DNA of 64,000 nucleotides from Bacillus sp. Marseille-Q1617. GTDB taxonomy: Bacteria; Bacillota; Bacilli; Bacillales; Bacillaceae_B. Positions 48,143 to 57,707 of this stretch are shown here, piece after piece. The DNA lies in the NCBI RefSeq assembly GCF_903645295.1, contig NZ_CAHJXM010000003.1:124001-188000 (forward strand). Direction: 5' to 3'. Made by a program: the position numbers and the translations under genes. A model generated the notes under the pieces. It searched no databases. It saw only the letters and a list, made by a program, of their open reading frames with translations, and was not told where the DNA came from. The first letter of the stretch is position 1. Each line of letters opens with the position of its first letter.

Positions 48143-50542
48143 TTGAGCCAGCAAGATTCTATGAAGCTGTTTGGAGATGAAGAAATATATATCAAGGGCA
48201 GGCATCTTGTGACGATTTTTCATAATGAGGAAAATCTTTATACCGTTGTCCGGATACGGGTGGATGAAACGAATCATTCCTATGAAGAAAAGGAAGCGGT
48301 CATCACAGGACATTTCCCCCGCATTCATGAGGAAGAAACATACGTGTTTTACGGGCGCTTTCAAGAGCACCCGAAATTCGGTATGCAATTCCATGCGAAA
48401 CATTTCAAAAAAGAAATACCGCAAACAACTCAGGGTGTCGTCCATTACCTTTCCAGTGATCTCTTTAAGGGAATCGGGAAGAAAACAGCGGAGAAGATTG
48501 TAGAGCATATCGGTGCAAATGCCATTTCAAAGATTCTTGAAAACCCAAGCGTATTGGATGAAGTTCCTAAGCTTCCCCCGGATAAGGCAAAAAACATCTA
48601 TGATACTTTGACTGAACATCAAGGTTTGGAACGAGTGATGATTGTATTGAATGATCTGGGGTTCGGACCGCAAATCTCCATGAAGGTTTACCAGGCATAC
48701 AAAGAACAGGCGCTGGAGATCATTCAGAATAATCCATACAAACTTGTCGAAGACATTGAAGGAATCGGGTTTACAAGGGCGGATGAGCTGGGATCGAAAA
48801 TCGGGATAACCGGCAGCCATCCCGACAGGATCAAGGCAGGATGTCTTTATACCCTAGAACAAGTATGCGTAAAGCAGGGCCATGTGTACCTTGAAGCGGA
48901 AGAACTGATTGTGACGGTAAAGGAATTGCTGGAAAAGAGCCAGCCGGAAAAAATCGAGTATACTGAGATATCCAGTCAGTTGGTTTCACTTGAGGAAGAA
49001 AGCAAGGTGATCGGGGAAGGCTCAAAGGTGTATATCCCTTCTTTATATTTCTCTGAAAAAGGGATTGTGACAAGCATCGAGAAACTATTGGCTCAAAAAC
49101 AATATGAAGATCAATTTCCTCAATCTGAGTTTCTGCTGTCATTGGGTGCGTTAGAGGACCGGCTTGGCGTCCAGTATGCACCTTCACAGAGGGAAGCCAT
49201 TGAGACAGCCCTGATGTCTCCGATGCTGCTGCTGACCGGGGGACCGGGTACAGGAAAAACCACGGTCATCAATGGGATAGTAGAGCTGTTTGCTGATCTT
49301 CACGGTTGTTCCCTTGATCCCAAAGACTATAAAGATGAACCGTTTCCGGTATTATTGACTGCTCCCACAGGCAGAGCGGCTAAACGAATGACCGAATCAA
49401 CAGGGATACCTGCGATGACGATCCACCGCTTACTGGGCTGGAACGGACAGGAAGGCTTTCAAAGTGATGAAGAACGTGCAATAGAAGGAAAGCTCCTGAT
49501 TGTCGATGAAGTGTCCATGGTCGATACATGGCTTGCCCATCAATTGTTGAAAGCACTGCCGGACGACATTCAGGTGATCTTTGTTGGGGATGAAGATCAG
49601 CTGCCTTCAGTGGGGCCGGGGCAGGTATTGAAGGATATGCTTCAATCGGGTGTCGTCCCTACGGTCAGGCTGACGGATATTTACCGGCAGGAAGAAGGTT
49701 CCTCAATCATAGAGCTTGCGCATCATATGAAAAAAGGGAAAGTCCCTGCAGATTTGACGAAGCAGCAAAAAGACCGGTCCTTCTTTCCATGCCAGACGAA
49801 TCAAATTGCAGAAGTCGTCAGGAAGGTAGTCGAAAACGCCAAGAAAAAAGGCTATACCCCAAAGGATATACAGGTTCTTGCCCCCATGTACAGAGGGTCT
49901 GCGGGAATTGATAACTTGAATAAATTACTGCAGGAAATCTTCAACAGCAATGATGGTACGCGGAAAGAAATATCCTTCGGAGACGTTCATTATCGAATCG
50001 GAGATAAAGTACTGCAGCTCGTTAATCAACCTGAAAATAATGTGTTCAACGGAGATATAGGGGAAATCGTCTCGATTTTCTATGCAAAGGAAAACACGGA
50101 AAAACAGGACATGATCATCGTCTCTTATGAGGGCAATGAAGTCACTTACACCAGGCAGGACTTAACGCAGATTACCCATGCCTATTGCTGTTCGATTCAT
50201 AAATCCCAGGGGAGTGAATTTCCGATTGTCATTCTGCCAGTCGTGAAAAGTTATTTCCGTATGCTGCGCAGAAACCTTCTTTACACCGCGATTACCAGAA
50301 GTAAACAATTCCTGATCCTCTGCGGTGAATTGGATGCATTTAAGCTCGGTGTGGAAAGAGAAGACGATTTCCTTCGGAAAACCACACTGAGTGAAAAGCT
50401 CACCCTCATGGTGGAGGGGAATCAATATGAAGCGGATGATAAAAATAATGACGATCTGACAGTGGGAGAAGCGTTGATGAAGGAAGACCCCATGATCGGG
50501 ATGGAAGGCATCACCCCTTACGATTTCATGGAAGTTGAATAA
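48143..50542 (+). CDS. recD2: ATP-dependent DNA helicase RecD2 (RecD/TraA type)
   Basis: A 799-residue SF1B helicase. An N-terminal OB-like region and a helix-hairpin-helix region (GIGKKTAEKIVEHIG near 110; GIGFTRADELGSKIG near 210) precede the motor. Walker A is LTGGPGTGKTTVI (about 365), with motif II IVDEVSMVD, GDEDQLPSVGPGQVL, and the C-terminal UvrD-like AYCCSIHKSQGSEFP. RecD2 is RecBC-independent and modulates fork restart and mismatch repair. TTG at 48143 follows AGGGGG at 10 bp. A strong terminator follows. Confidence 0.96.
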   Translation: MSQQDSMKLFGDEEIYIKGRHLVTIFHNEENLYTVVRIRVDETNHSYEEKEAVITGHFPRIHEEETYVFYGRFQEHPKFGMQFHAKHFKKEIPQTTQGVVHYLSSDLFKGIGKKTAEKIVEHIGANAISKILENPSVLDEVPKLPPDKAKNIYDTLTEHQGLERVMIVLNDLGFGPQISMKVYQAYKEQALEIIQNNPYKLVEDIEGIGFTRADELGSKIGITGSHPDRIKAGCLYTLEQVCVKQGHVYLEAEELIVTVKELLEKSQPEKIEYTEISSQLVSLEEESKVIGEGSKVYIPSLYFSEKGIVTSIEKLLAQKQYEDQFPQSEFLLSLGALEDRLGVQYAPSQREAIETALMSPMLLLTGGPGTGKTTVINGIVELFADLHGCSLDPKDYKDEPFPVLLTAPTGRAAKRMTESTGIPAMTIHRLLGWNGQEGFQSDEERAIEGKLLIVDEVSMVDTWLAHQLLKALPDDIQVIFVGDEDQLPSVGPGQVLKDMLQSGVVPTVRLTDIYRQEEGSSIIELAHHMKKGKVPADLTKQQKDRSFFPCQTNQIAEVVRKVVENAKKKGYTPKDIQVLAPMYRGSAGIDNLNKLLQEIFNSNDGTRKEISFGDVHYRIGDKVLQLVNQPENNVFNGDIGEIVSIFYAKENTEKQDMIIVSYEGNEVTYTRQDLTQITHAYCCSIHKSQGSEFPIVILPVVKSYFRMLRRNLLYTAITRSKQFLILCGELDAFKLGVEREDDFLRKTTLSEKLTLMVEGNQYEADDKNNDDLTVGEALMKEDPMIGMEGITPYDFMEVE

Positions 50543-50553
50543 TCAATTCATCT

Positions 50554-50597
50554 GGTTAACAAAGAATGAGGTCTGTTCTTTGTTAACCTTTTTTATA
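50554..50597 (+). terminator. Intrinsic terminator of recD2
   Basis: A 13-bp perfect stem, GGTTAACAAAGAA / TTCTTTGTTAACC, followed by TTTTTTAT. The stem sequence resembles BirA half-sites (see findings). Confidence 0.93.
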
Positions 50598-50605
50598 TCT
50601 TTTAA

Positions 50606-50632
50606 GTTAACCTATATTAATTTTAGGTTGAC
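50606..50632. promoter_or_regulatory. BirA biotin operator upstream of bioY
   Basis: GTTAACC, 13 bases, GGTTGAC form the inverted repeat expected for the Gram-positive BirA operator (TTGTTAACC / GGTTAACAA). The right half overlaps the -35 box, so biotin-loaded BirA would block polymerase. Confidence 0.87.
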
Positions 50633-50657
50633 ATTAAGTTGTGGAGAACGATATTCT
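50628..50657 (+). promoter_or_regulatory. Sigma-A promoter of bioY-bioB
   Basis: TTGACA (50628-50633) and TATTCT (50652-50657) with 18 bp between, overlapping the BirA operator. Confidence 0.7.
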
Positions 50658-50695
50658 TAAATAGTAAATAACTTTCAACTTGGGGGAAGAGAGAC

Positions 50696-51292
50696 ATGAA
50701 CAAAAAACTTAGAACCATTGATTTGACACTGGCTGGTATGTTTGTGGCACTTATGGCGGTAGGCGCCAATATAACCTCGTTCGTACCATTCCTTGTCATC
50801 GGAGGAGTTCCCATCACTCTCCAGACATTTTTTGCGATTTTGGCTGGCGCGATTTTAGGGAGCCGTATCGGAGCTATATCCATGGCTGTCTATGCCTTGG
50901 TCGGATTAGTGGGAGTACCGGTTTTCGCACGATTCGGAGCAGGTTTTTCCTCGATCGTCAGCCCGACATTCGGCTTCATCATTTCATTTATATTCACAGC
51001 TTATATAACAGGCAAGATCGTTCAAAAGAATAAAGGAATAAAAGGTTATGTCATTGCAGCATTAGTGGGTATGGCCGTCAACTATATTGTCGGTACCAAT
51101 TGGATGTATGCAGCTTACAAGCTTTGGGCTCAAGCTCCGGATGGCTTGACATACGGTTTGGTATGGTCATGGATGGTTGTTCCGCTGCCGAAGGATATCA
51201 TTTTAGCAGTTTGTGCAGGGATCATGGCTCACCGGTTGGAGAAATCAGTGCTGTCAAAGAGCACGTTCAGAAATGTGAAACGCGCAGCATAA
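50696..51292 (+). CDS. bioY: Biotin transporter substrate-binding subunit BioY
   Basis: A 198-residue membrane protein with six helices: the BioY signatures FLVIGGVPITLQTFFAILAG and YALVGLVGVPVFARFGAGFS, and a C-terminal helix with VVPLPKDIILAV. BioY is the S component of the energy-coupling-factor biotin transporter and needs the EcfAA'T module encoded elsewhere. It sits behind a BirA operator and 21 bp before bioB, so uptake and the last synthetic step are controlled together. Confidence 0.95.
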   Translation: MNKKLRTIDLTLAGMFVALMAVGANITSFVPFLVIGGVPITLQTFFAILAGAILGSRIGAISMAVYALVGLVGVPVFARFGAGFSSIVSPTFGFIISFIFTAYITGKIVQKNKGIKGYVIAALVGMAVNYIVGTNWMYAAYKLWAQAPDGLTYGLVWSWMVVPLPKDIILAVCAGIMAHRLEKSVLSKSTFRNVKRAA

Positions 51293-51313
51293 TAACATTT
51301 AGGGGGATATGTT

Positions 51314-52324
51314 ATGAGTAAATCATGGAAGAGTCTTGCTTTGGAAGTTCTTGAGGGGAAAGAAATCAGCGACGGGGAAGCATTATCGATTTTACAGAGT
51401 CCCGATGAGGAATTGTTGGAGCTCTTGAACAGTGCCTATCATATCAGGAAACATTATTATGGCAATAAAGTGAAATTGAATATGATCATCAATACCAAAT
51501 CAGGTCTTTGTCCTGAAAACTGTGGTTACTGTTCTCAGTCCATCGTCTCAAAAGCACCGATTGAGAAATATGCGATGGTGGATAAGGATACGATAGTAAA
51601 AGGCGCACAGAAAGCACATCACCTTAACGTCGGAACATACTGCATCGTTGCAAGCGGGCGCGGGCCTACAAACCGCGACGTGGATAAAGTCGTTTCTGCT
51701 GTGAAAGAAATCAAGGAAAACTACAGCATGAAAGTATGTGCATGCCTCGGACTGTTAAAGGAAGAACAGGCACAAAAGCTGAAAGAAGCAGGCGTAGACC
51801 GTTACAATCATAATATTAATACGTCTGAAAACCATCATGAGCAAATTACTACCTCCCATACATATGAAGACCGTGTGAATACGGTTGAAATGGCTAAAAA
51901 GCAAGGAATATCCCCTTGCTCAGGCATCATTGTCGGTATGAAAGAGAGTTATCAGGATGTAGTGGATATGGCTAGAAGCCTGAAAGTTCTTGATGCAGAT
52001 TCAATACCGGTTAACTTCCTTCACGCAATCGACGGAACGCCTCTTGAGGGGACAGATGAACTCGATCCGAGATATTGCTTGAAGGTCCTTTGCCTGATGA
52101 GGTTCATCAACCCTACAAAGGAAATCAGGATCTCAGGGGGACGCGAAGTCAATCTGCGCAGTCTTCAGCCACTCGGATTGTATCCTGCAAATTCAATCTT
52201 TGTAGGTGACTACCTGACAACGTCCGGCCAGCAGGAAACCGCCGATCACCAAATGCTCAAAGACCTCGGCTTCGAAATCGACTATTCAAATGAAATCACT
52301 GCGGAAGATCTGGTGAATCAATAA
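51314..52324 (+). CDS. bioB: Biotin synthase BioB
   Basis: A 336-residue radical SAM enzyme with the cluster motif CPENCGYC (Cys66, Cys70, Cys73), then Cys residues in CACLG and NTSENHHEQI, and GGREVNLRSLQPLG near residue 275 (auxiliary cluster arginine region). It inserts sulfur into dethiobiotin. No other bio synthesis genes are in the window, so the cell might import dethiobiotin or carry bioWAFD elsewhere. AGGGGGAT precedes the ATG. A terminator follows. Confidence 0.97.
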   Translation: MSKSWKSLALEVLEGKEISDGEALSILQSPDEELLELLNSAYHIRKHYYGNKVKLNMIINTKSGLCPENCGYCSQSIVSKAPIEKYAMVDKDTIVKGAQKAHHLNVGTYCIVASGRGPTNRDVDKVVSAVKEIKENYSMKVCACLGLLKEEQAQKLKEAGVDRYNHNINTSENHHEQITTSHTYEDRVNTVEMAKKQGISPCSGIIVGMKESYQDVVDMARSLKVLDADSIPVNFLHAIDGTPLEGTDELDPRYCLKVLCLMRFINPTKEIRISGGREVNLRSLQPLGLYPANSIFVGDYLTTSGQQETADHQMLKDLGFEIDYSNEITAEDLVNQ

Positions 52325-52366
52325 AGAATAATTGCGCAGTCCAGACTATTGATACAAAGCGATTCT

Positions 52367-52399
52367 AACGGGTGAAACTCAGGTTTTGCCCGTTTTTTT
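52367..52399 (+). terminator. Intrinsic terminator of bioY-bioB
   Basis: AACGGG pairs with CCCGTT, with a further GAAAC/GGTTTT pairing inside, followed by TTTTTTT. Confidence 0.8.
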
Positions 52400-52439
52400 G
52401 TTATCACAGATTCTTTATACTGTGATAGCTCTTATAACA

Positions 52440-52576
52440 CCGCTATTGATTTCCGTGCAAGACTTTGCTTTCCGCGGGCTGCCGGTGAGCCTCCTCGTCG
52501 CATGCGCTCCTGCGGGGTCTCACCTGTCTCGCTTTTCCCGCAGGAGTCTTCGTCTTGCACTCCAATCAACCGCTGG
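52440..52576 (-). repeat. Dispersed inverted-repeat element, copy E (simple form, reverse)
   Basis: A 137-bp element, the same length as copy B but in the opposite orientation (CCGCTATTGATTTCCGTGC to GCACTCCAATCAACCGCTGG), without the inner module. It lies 41 bp past the bioB terminator. Confidence 0.9.
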
Positions 52577-52754
52577 AACCGGTTCATACTTAAGATAATC
52601 TTTTCTGAAGAATCATCCTATATAAGAACATCATGGTCCAACCACATAATCAATCAATTCACTTTACAATTAAGTTAGGTAAGAGACGATTTCCAATATT
52701 ATTCAATATTCATTTCGATAAATTGGTCTAATCCTTTAACAACCTTGAGTGGAT

Positions 52755-52867
52755 TTGAGCGGAAGGCACTTGACTCCGACGGGAAATAGAGGAAAAGTCG
52801 AGACCCCGCGGGCAATGCCGAGGAGGCTCGAATTCCTCCCCGCGGAAAGCAAGTGCCTGAAGCGCAA
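52755..52867. repeat. Second inverted-repeat element family (single copy here)
   Basis: Arms AGGCACTTG (52764-52772) and CAAGTGCCT (52850-52858) enclose a core with GAGACCCCGCGGG, GAGGAGGCTC and CCCGCGGAAAGC, the same core blocks as in the first family. The ends differ from that family but stay complementary to each other. Confidence 0.75.
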
Positions 52868-52944
52868 AGGAACGGGCTTTGTGATTCTTATACGCCCCAT
52901 TTTAAAACCCTAATAAACGGAGAGAAATTCAAAGGGTGGTTCCT

Positions 52945-52995
52945 ATGGTAAAAGTATCTCCTCATGAAATAAGGAAAATGTCTCACACTATATAA
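52945..52995 (+). other. Possible 16-codon sORF or leader peptide
   Basis: ATG GTA AAA GTA ... TAA encodes MVKVSPHEIRKMSHTI and is preceded by AAAGGGTGG at good spacing. It lies in the 799-bp bioB-YrzR gap and is followed by a hairpin at 52997-53022. It may be a remnant of a lost gene. The rest of the gap outside the two repeat elements and this segment shows nothing clear. Confidence 0.25.
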
Positions 52996-53123
52996 GAACG
53001 GTGTATGATATGTTATACCGTTCAGGCGTGTTTCTTCTCGGGCAGGTATATTTTTCACTCTGATTGGACATGATGGTAGGGAATAATCACCAGTTTTAAT
53101 GGTGCAATAGAGGTGACCTTACG

Positions 53124-53309
53124 ATGAAATGTCCAAACTGCCAGAGTAAAGATATAGGGAAGATCGGGATCAACCAATATTATTGTTGGGGATGCTTTAT
53201 TGAGCTTTCCTTGTCAAAAGGAGTCATTCATACTCATCAGGTAGAAGAAGATGGATCATTAAGCTCTTTAGACGACTTGTTCGATGAGGAAGACCGCCAA
53301 TTAATCTAG
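53124..53309 (+). CDS. Small zinc-ribbon protein (YrzR-like)
   Basis: A 61-residue protein with two CxxC pairs (MKCPNCQSK and YYCWGCFIEL) that probably bind zinc, and an acidic tail (SSLDDLFDEEDR). GAGGTGACC lies upstream. The function is unknown. The pair of small genes here, before the YrrI-like gene, parallels B. subtilis yrzR and yrzQ as I recall. Confidence 0.75.
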   Translation: MKCPNCQSKDIGKIGINQYYCWGCFIELSLSKGVIHTHQVEEDGSLSSLDDLFDEEDRQLI

Positions 53310-53324
53310 GAAGAGGTGTCTTTC

Positions 53325-53456
53325 TTGAACAGAACTTTTGCATCGATTGTTGGTTTTGGGGCAGGAATCGCAGCATCCATTTATTCTCAGCGATCAAATA
53401 TGATGAATAGAAAGCAAATGAAAAGACTTCGCAGACAAATGAAAAAAATGTTTTAA
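53325..53456 (+). CDS. Short basic protein, DUF3918/YrzQ-like
   Basis: A 43-residue protein starting at TTG 53325, with AAGAGGTG upstream. It has a hydrophobic N-terminus (FASIVGFGAGIAASIY) and a strongly basic tail (NRKQMKRLRRQMKKMF). This resembles DUF3918 proteins of Bacillus; its role is unknown. It starts 15 bp past the zinc-ribbon gene and ends at a terminator, so the two form a small unit. Confidence 0.7.
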   Translation: MNRTFASIVGFGAGIAASIYSQRSNMMNRKQMKRLRRQMKKMF

Positions 53457-53469
53457 CAAAGGATTCTTT

Positions 53470-53502
53470 GACTGACTCTCCGCCCGGGGGAGTCAGTTTT
53501 TA
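53470..53502 (+). terminator. Intrinsic terminator after the YrzQ-like gene
   Basis: ACTGACTC-CC pairs with GG-GAGTCAGT and is followed by TTTTTATATTT. Confidence 0.8.
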
Positions 53503-53564
53503 TATTTATAGTATAAAAACCTCCCCCGATTTCTAACAATAAAGGATAAGAAGGAGGGGTGCCG

Positions 53565-54635
53565 GTGGAAACAAGGAATTATGCCAAGTGGCTGTACAGG
53601 CTGTCCATAGCATTGGTCTGTGCCGTATTTCTGTATATACTTTTTTTGCTCAGGCCTGTCTGGCATCCGGTTTTAGATGTATTGATCATATCCCTTCTTC
53701 CATTTATGATCGGAGGTTTCATTGCCTATTTGCTGCACCCTTTGGTTGAGAAGCTTCATGAAGCAGGCATACATCGAGGAATTGCCATTATGCTCATTTA
53801 TATTTTATTTTTCGGAGGCTTGGGGTATGGTCTTTACAAAGGAACCCCCGTCATCATTCATCAGCTGAGGGACCTATCAGAAAATGCACCAATGTTCACC
53901 TCCCAATACCAGAAGTGGCTTCATTTTATACAAAGTGAAACATCGACTTGGCCTGATGGGATCCAGACCCAATTGGAAGAGAGGATCAACGGGATCGAAG
54001 ACTGGCTGACGGGTCTTGTAGCGGCAGCGCTTGCCATTCTTTTGAAGCTGATGAATAGCCTGTTGATCATTGCCATTGTACCTTTTGTATCATTTTATCT
54101 ATTGAAGGATATTACAAAAGTAAAAAAATTCTTTTGGGAACTGACCCCGAGGAGGTGGAGGCAAAGTGCGCTGAGATTCTCCAAGGATGTCGATGAGTCG
54201 CTTGGCGGCTATATCCGCGGGCAGCTCCTGGTGTGCCTGATCATCGGGGGACTCTCAGCAGCGGTGCTTTGGTTTTTGGATATGAAGTATCCGTTGATAC
54301 TCGGCGTCATCATGGGGGTCACCAATGTCATTCCCTATTTTGGCCCGGTCATCGGGGCTGTTCCCGCAGTGATTGTAGCAAGCACGCTATCATTGAAGAT
54401 GATTCTATATGTCGTCATCCTCGTTGTGGTACTGCAATTCCTTGAAGGAAACATCCTATCCCCCATGATTGTAGGGAAAAGTCTCCATATGCATCCTTTG
54501 TTCATCATGGGTGCCCTGATTGTCGGGGGAGAAATCGGGGGAGTCATCGGATTGATTGTAGCCGTTCCTGTACTTGCGGTGATAAAGGTTGCCATTTTAC
54601 ATGGAAGAACACATTTTCTTAATGCAAAAAACTAA
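53565..54635 (+). CDS. AI-2E family transporter (YrrI-like)
   Basis: A 356-residue membrane protein of the AI-2 exporter/UPF0118 superfamily with about eight helices, a helical ectodomain (about 95-150) and the C-terminal signature ILGVIMGVTNVIPYFGPVIG. Family members have been linked to autoinducer-2 export and to sodium or proton exchange; substrate is undetermined here. GTG at 53565 has AAGGAGGGG at proper distance; GTG at 53559 overlaps that site. Confidence 0.9.
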   Translation: METRNYAKWLYRLSIALVCAVFLYILFLLRPVWHPVLDVLIISLLPFMIGGFIAYLLHPLVEKLHEAGIHRGIAIMLIYILFFGGLGYGLYKGTPVIIHQLRDLSENAPMFTSQYQKWLHFIQSETSTWPDGIQTQLEERINGIEDWLTGLVAAALAILLKLMNSLLIIAIVPFVSFYLLKDITKVKKFFWELTPRRWRQSALRFSKDVDESLGGYIRGQLLVCLIIGGLSAAVLWFLDMKYPLILGVIMGVTNVIPYFGPVIGAVPAVIVASTLSLKMILYVVILVVVLQFLEGNILSPMIVGKSLHMHPLFIMGALIVGGEIGGVIGLIVAVPVLAVIKVAILHGRTHFLNAKN

Positions 54636-54645
54636 CGGGATAACA

Positions 54646-54674
54646 TTGACAAAAGGATTGAATATTTCTATAAT
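54646..54674 (+). promoter_or_regulatory. Consensus sigma-A promoter of alaS
   Basis: TTGACA (54646-54651) and TATAAT (54669-54674) with exactly 17 bp: a full consensus promoter driving the T-box leader. Confidence 0.92.
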
Positions 54675-54699
54675 CCAACATATACAATAAAGTTTACAA

Positions 54700-54949
54700 A
54701 GATGAAAATGATGAAGGATCCAGTAGGTTATAGCCCATCTGAGTGCGGATGCACATAAGAGAGGAACTTCCCCGGCTGAAAGAAGTTCCAGATGAAGGAT
54801 GACCGAAAGCTAATCCAGAGTGCAGGAAAACCCTGCCGTTGAACCGCGTTAAGGTGTATGAGGGGTGAATATAGGGATTTTCTGTATTCACAACCAGGGT
54901 GGTACCGCGAGTCAGCTCTCGTCCCTGTTTTTGGGATGAGGGCTTTTTT
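54700..54949 (+). promoter_or_regulatory. T-box riboswitch leader of alaS (alanine specifier)
   Basis: Stem I elements (AGTA at 54722, AAGAGAGGAA), the T-box AGGGTGGTACCGCG (54896-54909) and a terminator (54917-54949: CTCTCGTCCC paired with GGGATGAGGG, then TTTTTT). In the specifier loop CGAAAGCTAATCC, GCT (54809-54811) specifies alanine, agreeing with the gene downstream. Confidence 0.92.
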
Positions 54950-54990
54950 GTATTCTTTTTTAAGTACATATCTAAAGGAGGAAATTGAAA

Positions 54991-57624
54991 ATGAACAAGT
55001 TAACCGGCGCACAAATCCGCCAAATGTTTCTGGATTTTTTCAAAGAAAAAGGTCACAGCGTAGAACCGAGCGCATCGCTTGTACCTCATGAAGACCCTTC
55101 ACTGCTGTGGATCAACAGTGGTGTAGCGACATTAAAGAAATATTTTGACGGACGTGTCATTCCGCAGAACCCAAGAATCGTCAATGCACAGAAATCCATC
55201 CGGACAAATGATATTGAAAACGTCGGGAAGACGGCCCGTCATCACACATTCTTTGAAATGCTTGGTAACTTCTCGATAGGGGACTATTTCAAAGTGGAAT
55301 CGATTGAATGGGCTTGGGAATTCCTGACGGATAAAAAGTGGATTGGATTCGACCCGGAGAAATTATCCGTCACCATCCATCCCGAGGACGAAGAAGCATT
55401 TGAAATCTGGAACAAAAAAGTCGGCGTTCCCGCTGAGAGGATCATCAGAATCGAAGGTAACTACTGGGATATCGGGGAAGGCCCGAGCGGACCCAACACG
55501 GAAATCTTCTACGACCGCGGTCCCGAATACGGTGATGACCCGAAAGATCCGGAATTGTATCCGGGCGGGGAAAACGACCGCTATCTTGAAGTGTGGAATC
55601 TGGTTTTCTCCCAGTTCAACCATAATCCTGATGGGACGTATACACCGCTTCCTAAGAAGAACATAGATACAGGTATGGGACTTGAACGGATGGCATGTGT
55701 GGTTCAGGAAGTTCCTACCAACTTTGATACAGATTTGTTCATGCCGATCATGAAAGCAGTAGAAAAGATTTCCGGAAGCACTTACGGTCAAAAGGAAGAA
55801 ATCGATGTAGCTTTCAAAGTAATTGCCGATCATATCCGTACCGTTTCTTTTGCAATCGGGGACGGAGCACTTCCTTCAAATGAAGGACGTGGATATGTAT
55901 TGAGACGATTACTGCGCCGTGCCGTCCGTTTTGCTAAGCAAATCGAGATCAACCGCCCGTTTATGTATGAATTGGTCCCTGTTGTTTCAGAAATCATGGT
56001 GGATTTCTATCCGGAAGTAAAAGATAAGGCTGAATTCATTCAAAAGGTAGTGAAAAATGAAGAAGAACGTTTCCATGAAACGTTAAATGAAGGACTTGCG
56101 ATTCTTTCTTCCATTGTAGAAAGAGAAAAGAAAGCAGGAAGCAATACGATACCTGGTGAAGATGTATTCAGACTTTATGACACATATGGCTTCCCGGTGG
56201 AACTAACGGAAGAGTACGCTGAAGAAGAAGGACTGGCAGTCGATCAAGCAGGCTTTGAAAAGGAAATGGAAGGCCAGCGTGAAAGAGCGCGTGCTGCTCG
56301 TCAGGACGTAGGAAGCATGCAGGTGCAAGGTGGTATCTTGAGCGATATCACAACGGAAAGCGTATTTGTCGGATATGACAACCTGGAAACGAATGCGACC
56401 GTAGTAGAGGTACTCGTCGATAAGGACCGGCAGCCGAAAGTGGATAAAGGCCAGGAATTCCAGTTCATTCTTGACCAGACTCCTTTCTACGCAGAAAGTG
56501 GAGGACAAATCGGTGATAAAGGTTACCTGGAAGGTGAGGGTGTCAAAGTTTATGTAACTGATGTTAAGAAGGCACCGAACGGACAGAACCTTCATACCGG
56601 GATTGTGGAAGAAGGCACCTTGGAAAGTAATCAAAAGGTAGTGGCGAAAGTTTCTCGCGAATCAAGAAAGAAAGTGGAAAAGAACCATACAGCCACTCAT
56701 CTCCTGCACCAGGCGCTGAAGGATGTACTAGGTGAACATGTCAACCAGGCTGGATCTTTAGTGGAACCGGACCGCCTTCGATTCGACTTCTCTCACTTCG
56801 GTTCAGTCACAGATGAAGAGATGGAGAAAATCGAAAGCATCGTCAATGAGCAAGTGTGGAAAGCTATTTCTGTGAATACGGATCTTAAATCCCTGGCTGA
56901 AGCAAAAGAGATGGGGGCCATGGCATTGTTTGGCGAGAAATACGGGGAAGTGGTCCGTGTTGTTTCCATCGGTGACTACAGCCTTGAGCTTTGCGGAGGC
57001 TGCCATGTGTCCAATACATCTGAAATCGGCTTGTTCAAGATTATTTCTGAAAGCGGAATCGGTGCAGGAACACGAAGAATCGAAGCAGTCTCAGGAGAAT
57101 TTGCTTACAAATTGCTGAACGGCCAAGTATCACTCTTGAAAGAAACAGCAAATAAACTGAAGGCTAATCCTAAAGATATCGTAAACCGCGTAGATGCCTT
57201 GATGCTGGAAATGAAAGAACTGCAAAGAGAAAATGAATCATTGGCAGCGAAGTTGTCTAACATAGAAGCAGGAAGCTTAACCGATCAAGTGAAAGTAATC
57301 GACGGAATCAATGTACTTTCAGCTAAAGTCGGAGCGGGAGACAGCAATGCATTGCGTACGATGATGGACGATCTTAAACAGAAACTGGGATCTGCTGTCA
57401 TCGTACTGGGTACTGCTGGCGATGGCAAAGTGAACGTGATTGCCGGAGTTACCAAAGATCTAGTGGACAAAGGGTATCATGCAGGAAAGCTTGTTAAAGA
57501 AGTGGCATCACGCTGCGGCGGCGGTGGAGGCGGCCGTCCTGATATGGCACAGGCAGGCGGTAAAAACCCTGAGAAACTGGAGGAAGCACTGCAATTTGTA
57601 GAAGAATGGGTGAAATCCGTTTAA
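54991..57624 (+). CDS. alaS: Alanyl-tRNA synthetase
   Basis: An 877-residue class II synthetase. Its catalytic core ([34 protein letters not shown]) is followed by an editing domain with the zinc-site pairs HTATHLLH (about 566) and CGGCHV (about 668), and a C-terminal DHHA1/oligomerisation domain with [17 protein letters not shown]. It is led by an Ala T-box. ATG at 54991 has AAAGGAGGAA upstream; the preceding in-frame TTG at 54985 is too close. Confidence 0.98.
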   Translation: MNKLTGAQIRQMFLDFFKEKGHSVEPSASLVPHEDPSLLWINSGVATLKKYFDGRVIPQNPRIVNAQKSIRTNDIENVGKTARHHTFFEMLGNFSIGDYFKVESIEWAWEFLTDKKWIGFDPEKLSVTIHPEDEEAFEIWNKKVGVPAERIIRIEGNYWDIGEGPSGPNTEIFYDRGPEYGDDPKDPELYPGGENDRYLEVWNLVFSQFNHNPDGTYTPLPKKNIDTGMGLERMACVVQEVPTNFDTDLFMPIMKAVEKISGSTYGQKEEIDVAFKVIADHIRTVSFAIGDGALPSNEGRGYVLRRLLRRAVRFAKQIEINRPFMYELVPVVSEIMVDFYPEVKDKAEFIQKVVKNEEERFHETLNEGLAILSSIVEREKKAGSNTIPGEDVFRLYDTYGFPVELTEEYAEEEGLAVDQAGFEKEMEGQRERARAARQDVGSMQVQGGILSDITTESVFVGYDNLETNATVVEVLVDKDRQPKVDKGQEFQFILDQTPFYAESGGQIGDKGYLEGEGVKVYVTDVKKAPNGQNLHTGIVEEGTLESNQKVVAKVSRESRKKVEKNHTATHLLHQALKDVLGEHVNQAGSLVEPDRLRFDFSHFGSVTDEEMEKIESIVNEQVWKAISVNTDLKSLAEAKEMGAMALFGEKYGEVVRVVSIGDYSLELCGGCHVSNTSEIGLFKIISESGIGAGTRRIEAVSGEFAYKLLNGQVSLLKETANKLKANPKDIVNRVDALMLEMKELQRENESLAAKLSNIEAGSLTDQVKVIDGINVLSAKVGAGDSNALRTMMDDLKQKLGSAVIVLGTAGDGKVNVIAGVTKDLVDKGYHAGKLVKEVASRCGGGGGGRPDMAQAGGKNPEKLEEALQFVEEWVKSV

Positions 57625-57648
57625 CTCTGCATTAAAGTGGTGTACAAT
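57620..57648 (+). promoter_or_regulatory. Possible promoter for ireB-ruvX-DUF1292
   Basis: TACAAT (57643-57648) with TTTAAC (57620-57625) at 17 bp. The -35 is poor and overlaps the alaS stop. Confidence 0.4.
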
Positions 57649-57707
57649 GAAGGTAACGATTAACAATTCGTTTGTTTGAAAGACAAGCCTGAAGAGAGGT
57701 GCTAAAA

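Noticed and set aside
52386..52598. 70-codon frame over repeat copy E
   Set aside because: It is translated repeat DNA without a ribosome site or coding signature.
52997..53022. Terminator in the bioB-YrzR gap
   Set aside because: The hairpin AACGGTGTA / TATACCGTT has no following T tract, so it is mentioned only as part of the sORF finding.
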